Source: an uncultured Corynebacterium sp. (GTDB lineage Bacteria; Actinomycetota; Actinomycetes; Mycobacteriales; Mycobacteriaceae). Taken from it: DNA of 15,072 nucleotides. The position numbers and the translations under genes are program-made. This document shows positions 13,432-15,072 of the stretch, one piece after another (within the stretch, counting starts at the first letter, position 1; every line of letters begins with the position of its first letter). The DNA lies in contig NZ_CAMICL010000048.1 of NCBI RefSeq assembly GCF_946221105.1, positions 1 through 15,072 on the forward strand, written 5' to 3'. The notes beneath the pieces are model-generated. The model ran no database searches. It saw only the letters and a program-made list of their open reading frames with translations, and had not been told where the DNA came from.

Positions 13432-15072
13432 TTTCACCCGCCAAGCTCGGACTGACCAGCCCGCGCGCCGCCGAAGACATCGAGGAGCTTTCGCTTATCG
13501 ACGAAGCTTCGCTCTACACCCTCGCCGGCGCCAGCGACCCGGACCTGGCGCTCAACAACGCCCACAGGCTCTTCGACGCGCTGGGTGACGGCTGGGCGGA
13601 GCTGCTTGAAGCGCTGCGCGACTACCCGGTGTTCCGCACCCGGTTGTTCGCCCTGCTGGGCGGCTCCACCGCGCTGTCGGACCACCTGATCGCGCACCCG
13701 CAGCAGTGGCGGCTCCCGCTCGAGGACCTGCCTGATCAGGCTGAGCTCTACCGCACCATGCTCGCCGCCGTGGGGGTCGACGCTGACGGGCCGGGGTTGT
13801 ATAAGGCGGGGGAGGGCGAAGTACACGTCGCTAAGCAAAAGCTCCGCGCCACCCACCGCGACCTAGTGATGCGCATCGCCGCCGCCGACCTCGCCGGCAC
13901 ATTCGCCGCGGTCAAGGGCTACGGCGAGGGCGAATCCATGAGCTACAGCTACACGACGGAGCGGCTGACGTGGCTCGCGGACGCCGCGCTGACGGCCGCG
14001 CTCGCGGTGGCGGTGCGCGACGTCTACGGCGACGAGGAAGCGGATGCGGAACTCGCCGTGATCGCCATGGGCAAGTGCGGCGCCGGCGAGCTGAACTACA
14101 TCTCGGATGTGGACGTCGTGTTCGTGGCCGAGCCCGCCTCGCCCAAGATCACGCGCGTGGCCGCGGAGATGATGCGCATCGGCTCCGCGTGCTTTTTCGA
14201 CGTCGACGCGAACCTGCGGCCGGAAGGCACCTCCGGCGCGCTGGTGCGCACCTTAGAATCGCACCAGGCGTACTACCGGAAATGGGCCGAGACCTGGGAG
14301 TTCCAGGCGCTATTGAAGGCGCGGCCGCAGACCGGGACGATGGAATTGGGGCGGGCGTACTCCGAGGCGATCGCGCCGCTGGTGTGGGAGGCATCCCAGC
14401 GCGATTCCTTCGTCGAGGACGTCCAAGCCATGCGCCGGCGCGTGTTGGAAAACGTTCCGGCCGAGGTGCGACGCCGCGAGCTCAAACTCGGCCCCGGCGG
14501 GCTTCGCGACGTCGAGTTCGCCGTGCAGCTGCTGCAACTCGTGCACGGGCGCATCGACGACACCCTGCGTGCCCGCAACACCCTCGACGCCTTGTCTGCC
14601 CTGGCCGCGGCGGGCTACGTGGGGCGCGAGGACGCGCGCGTTCTCACCGAGGCATACGAGTTCCTGCGCCTTCTGGAGCACCGGCTGCAGCTGCAGCGCT
14701 TCAAACGCACCCACCAGCTGCCCGAGTCGGACGACGAGAAGCGCAACCGCTGGCTCGCCCGCGCCGCCGGGTTCACCGCCAACCACCGCGGCACCGCCCC
14801 GGACGCGATGTACCGCGAGCTCAAACGCGTGCGCCGCGACGTCTCCGACCTGCATGAGCGGCTGTTCTACCGCCCGCTGCTGGGCGCGGTGGCGGACATG
14901 TCCGTCGGCGAAGCCACCCTCTCCGCGGACGCGGTGAAAGCCCAGCTGGCCGCGCTTGGCTACCGCCACCCTGCGCGCGCCTTCGACCACCTCTCCGCGC
15001 TGGTCAAGGGCACCTCGCGCAAGGCCAAGCTGCAGGCGATCCTGCTGCCGAGCCTGATGCACTGGCTCGCGG
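13428..15072 (+). CDS. glnE: Glutamine synthetase adenylyltransferase, 5' half (cut by window end)
   Basis: 548 codons are visible, without a stop, running off the window end. The full protein is usually about 1000 aa, so about half is present. GlnE transfers AMP to, and removes it from, glutamine synthetase in response to nitrogen status. The first nucleotidyltransferase domain (adenylyl-removing side) carries AMGKCGAGELNYISDVDVVF (213-232), with the metal-binding pair D227 and D229. A later segment, LKLGPGGLRDVEFAVQLLQL, is the conserved GlnE signature of the linker to the helical part, followed by YEFLRLLEHRLQLQ. The second transferase domain lies outside. The start is a GTG that shares GTGA with the glnA2 stop, so translation is probably coupled. 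In corynebacteria the target is expected to be GlnA1 rather than the adjacent GlnA2. Confidence 0.93.
   Translation, partial: MISPAKLGLTSPRAAEDIEELSLIDEASLYTLAGASDPDLALNNAHRLFDALGDGWAELLEALRDYPVFRTRLFALLGGSTALSDHLIAHPQQWRLPLEDLPDQAELYRTMLAAVGVDADGPGLYKAGEGEVHVAKQKLRATHRDLVMRIAAADLAGTFAAVKGYGEGESMSYSYTTERLTWLADAALTAALAVAVRDVYGDEEADAELAVIAMGKCGAGELNYISDVDVVFVAEPASPKITRVAAEMMRIGSACFFDVDANLRPEGTSGALVRTLESHQAYYRKWAETWEFQALLKARPQTGTMELGRAYSEAIAPLVWEASQRDSFVEDVQAMRRRVLENVPAEVRRRELKLGPGGLRDVEFAVQLLQLVHGRIDDTLRARNTLDALSALAAAGYVGREDARVLTEAYEFLRLLEHRLQLQRFKRTHQLPESDDEKRNRWLARAAGFTANHRGTAPDAMYRELKRVRRDVSDLHERLFYRPLLGAVADMSVGEATLSADAVKAQLAALGYRHPARAFDHLSALVKGTSRKAKLQAILLPSLMHWLA

Noticed and set aside
12082..13437. 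451-aa minus-strand open frame
   Set aside because: It is the antisense shadow of glnA2, which matches glutamine synthetase motifs throughout.

Overview
The window is high-G+C actinobacterial chromosome, almost certainly Corynebacterium. It combines LGFP cell-wall repeats, a fused RNase HI/phosphoglycerate-mutase-like gene, glnA2 directly followed by glnE, a galactokinase-like gene and the RNase P RNA gene. Most of it (about 2.9-15.07 kb) is G+C-rich housekeeping sequence with tight packing, overlapping starts and stops, and several promoters placed for leaderless mRNAs.

Left end (1-2884): a visibly more A+T-rich accessory stretch. It holds a secreted LGFP-repeat protein overlapped by a 170-aa gene of unknown function. 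After them comes a frame-disrupted remnant of a serine recombinase, readable only as its C-terminal DNA-binding end. This looks like an acquired or remodelled patch abutting the conserved backbone.

Middle (2885-6983): a divergent pair of operons separated by 36 bp. On the minus strand are a HAD phosphatase and ptpA (low-molecular-weight protein tyrosine phosphatase), overlapping by 11 bp. On the plus strand are a Nif3/YqfO-family protein, a coiled-coil C4 zinc-ribbon protein and an RNase HI-phosphatase fusion, with gaps of 9 and 3 bp. Between this operon and rnpB lies a compact array of six 14-17 bp units (four direct, two inverted) that no gene explains.

RNA-processing block (about 7165-8972): rnpB, then a minimal stand-alone RNB exoribonuclease.

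Right part (8986-15072): two convergent pairs with almost no intergenic space. They are RNB against a GalK-like protein that has lost key kinase residues (13 bp gap), and a 68-aa conserved protein against a CYTH-CHAD protein (3 bp gap). Then glnA2 and glnE (cut by the window end) overlap by 4 bp in a nitrogen-assimilation operon. GlnA2 here has Phe where adenylylated glutamine synthetases carry the target Tyr, so its neighbour GlnE probably acts on a different glutamine synthetase.

No CRISPR array, intact IS element, prophage or tRNA gene was seen. The least explained elements are the 14-bp repeat array before rnpB, the LGFP/unknown gene pair beside a recombinase scar, and the kinase-dead-looking GalK homologue.
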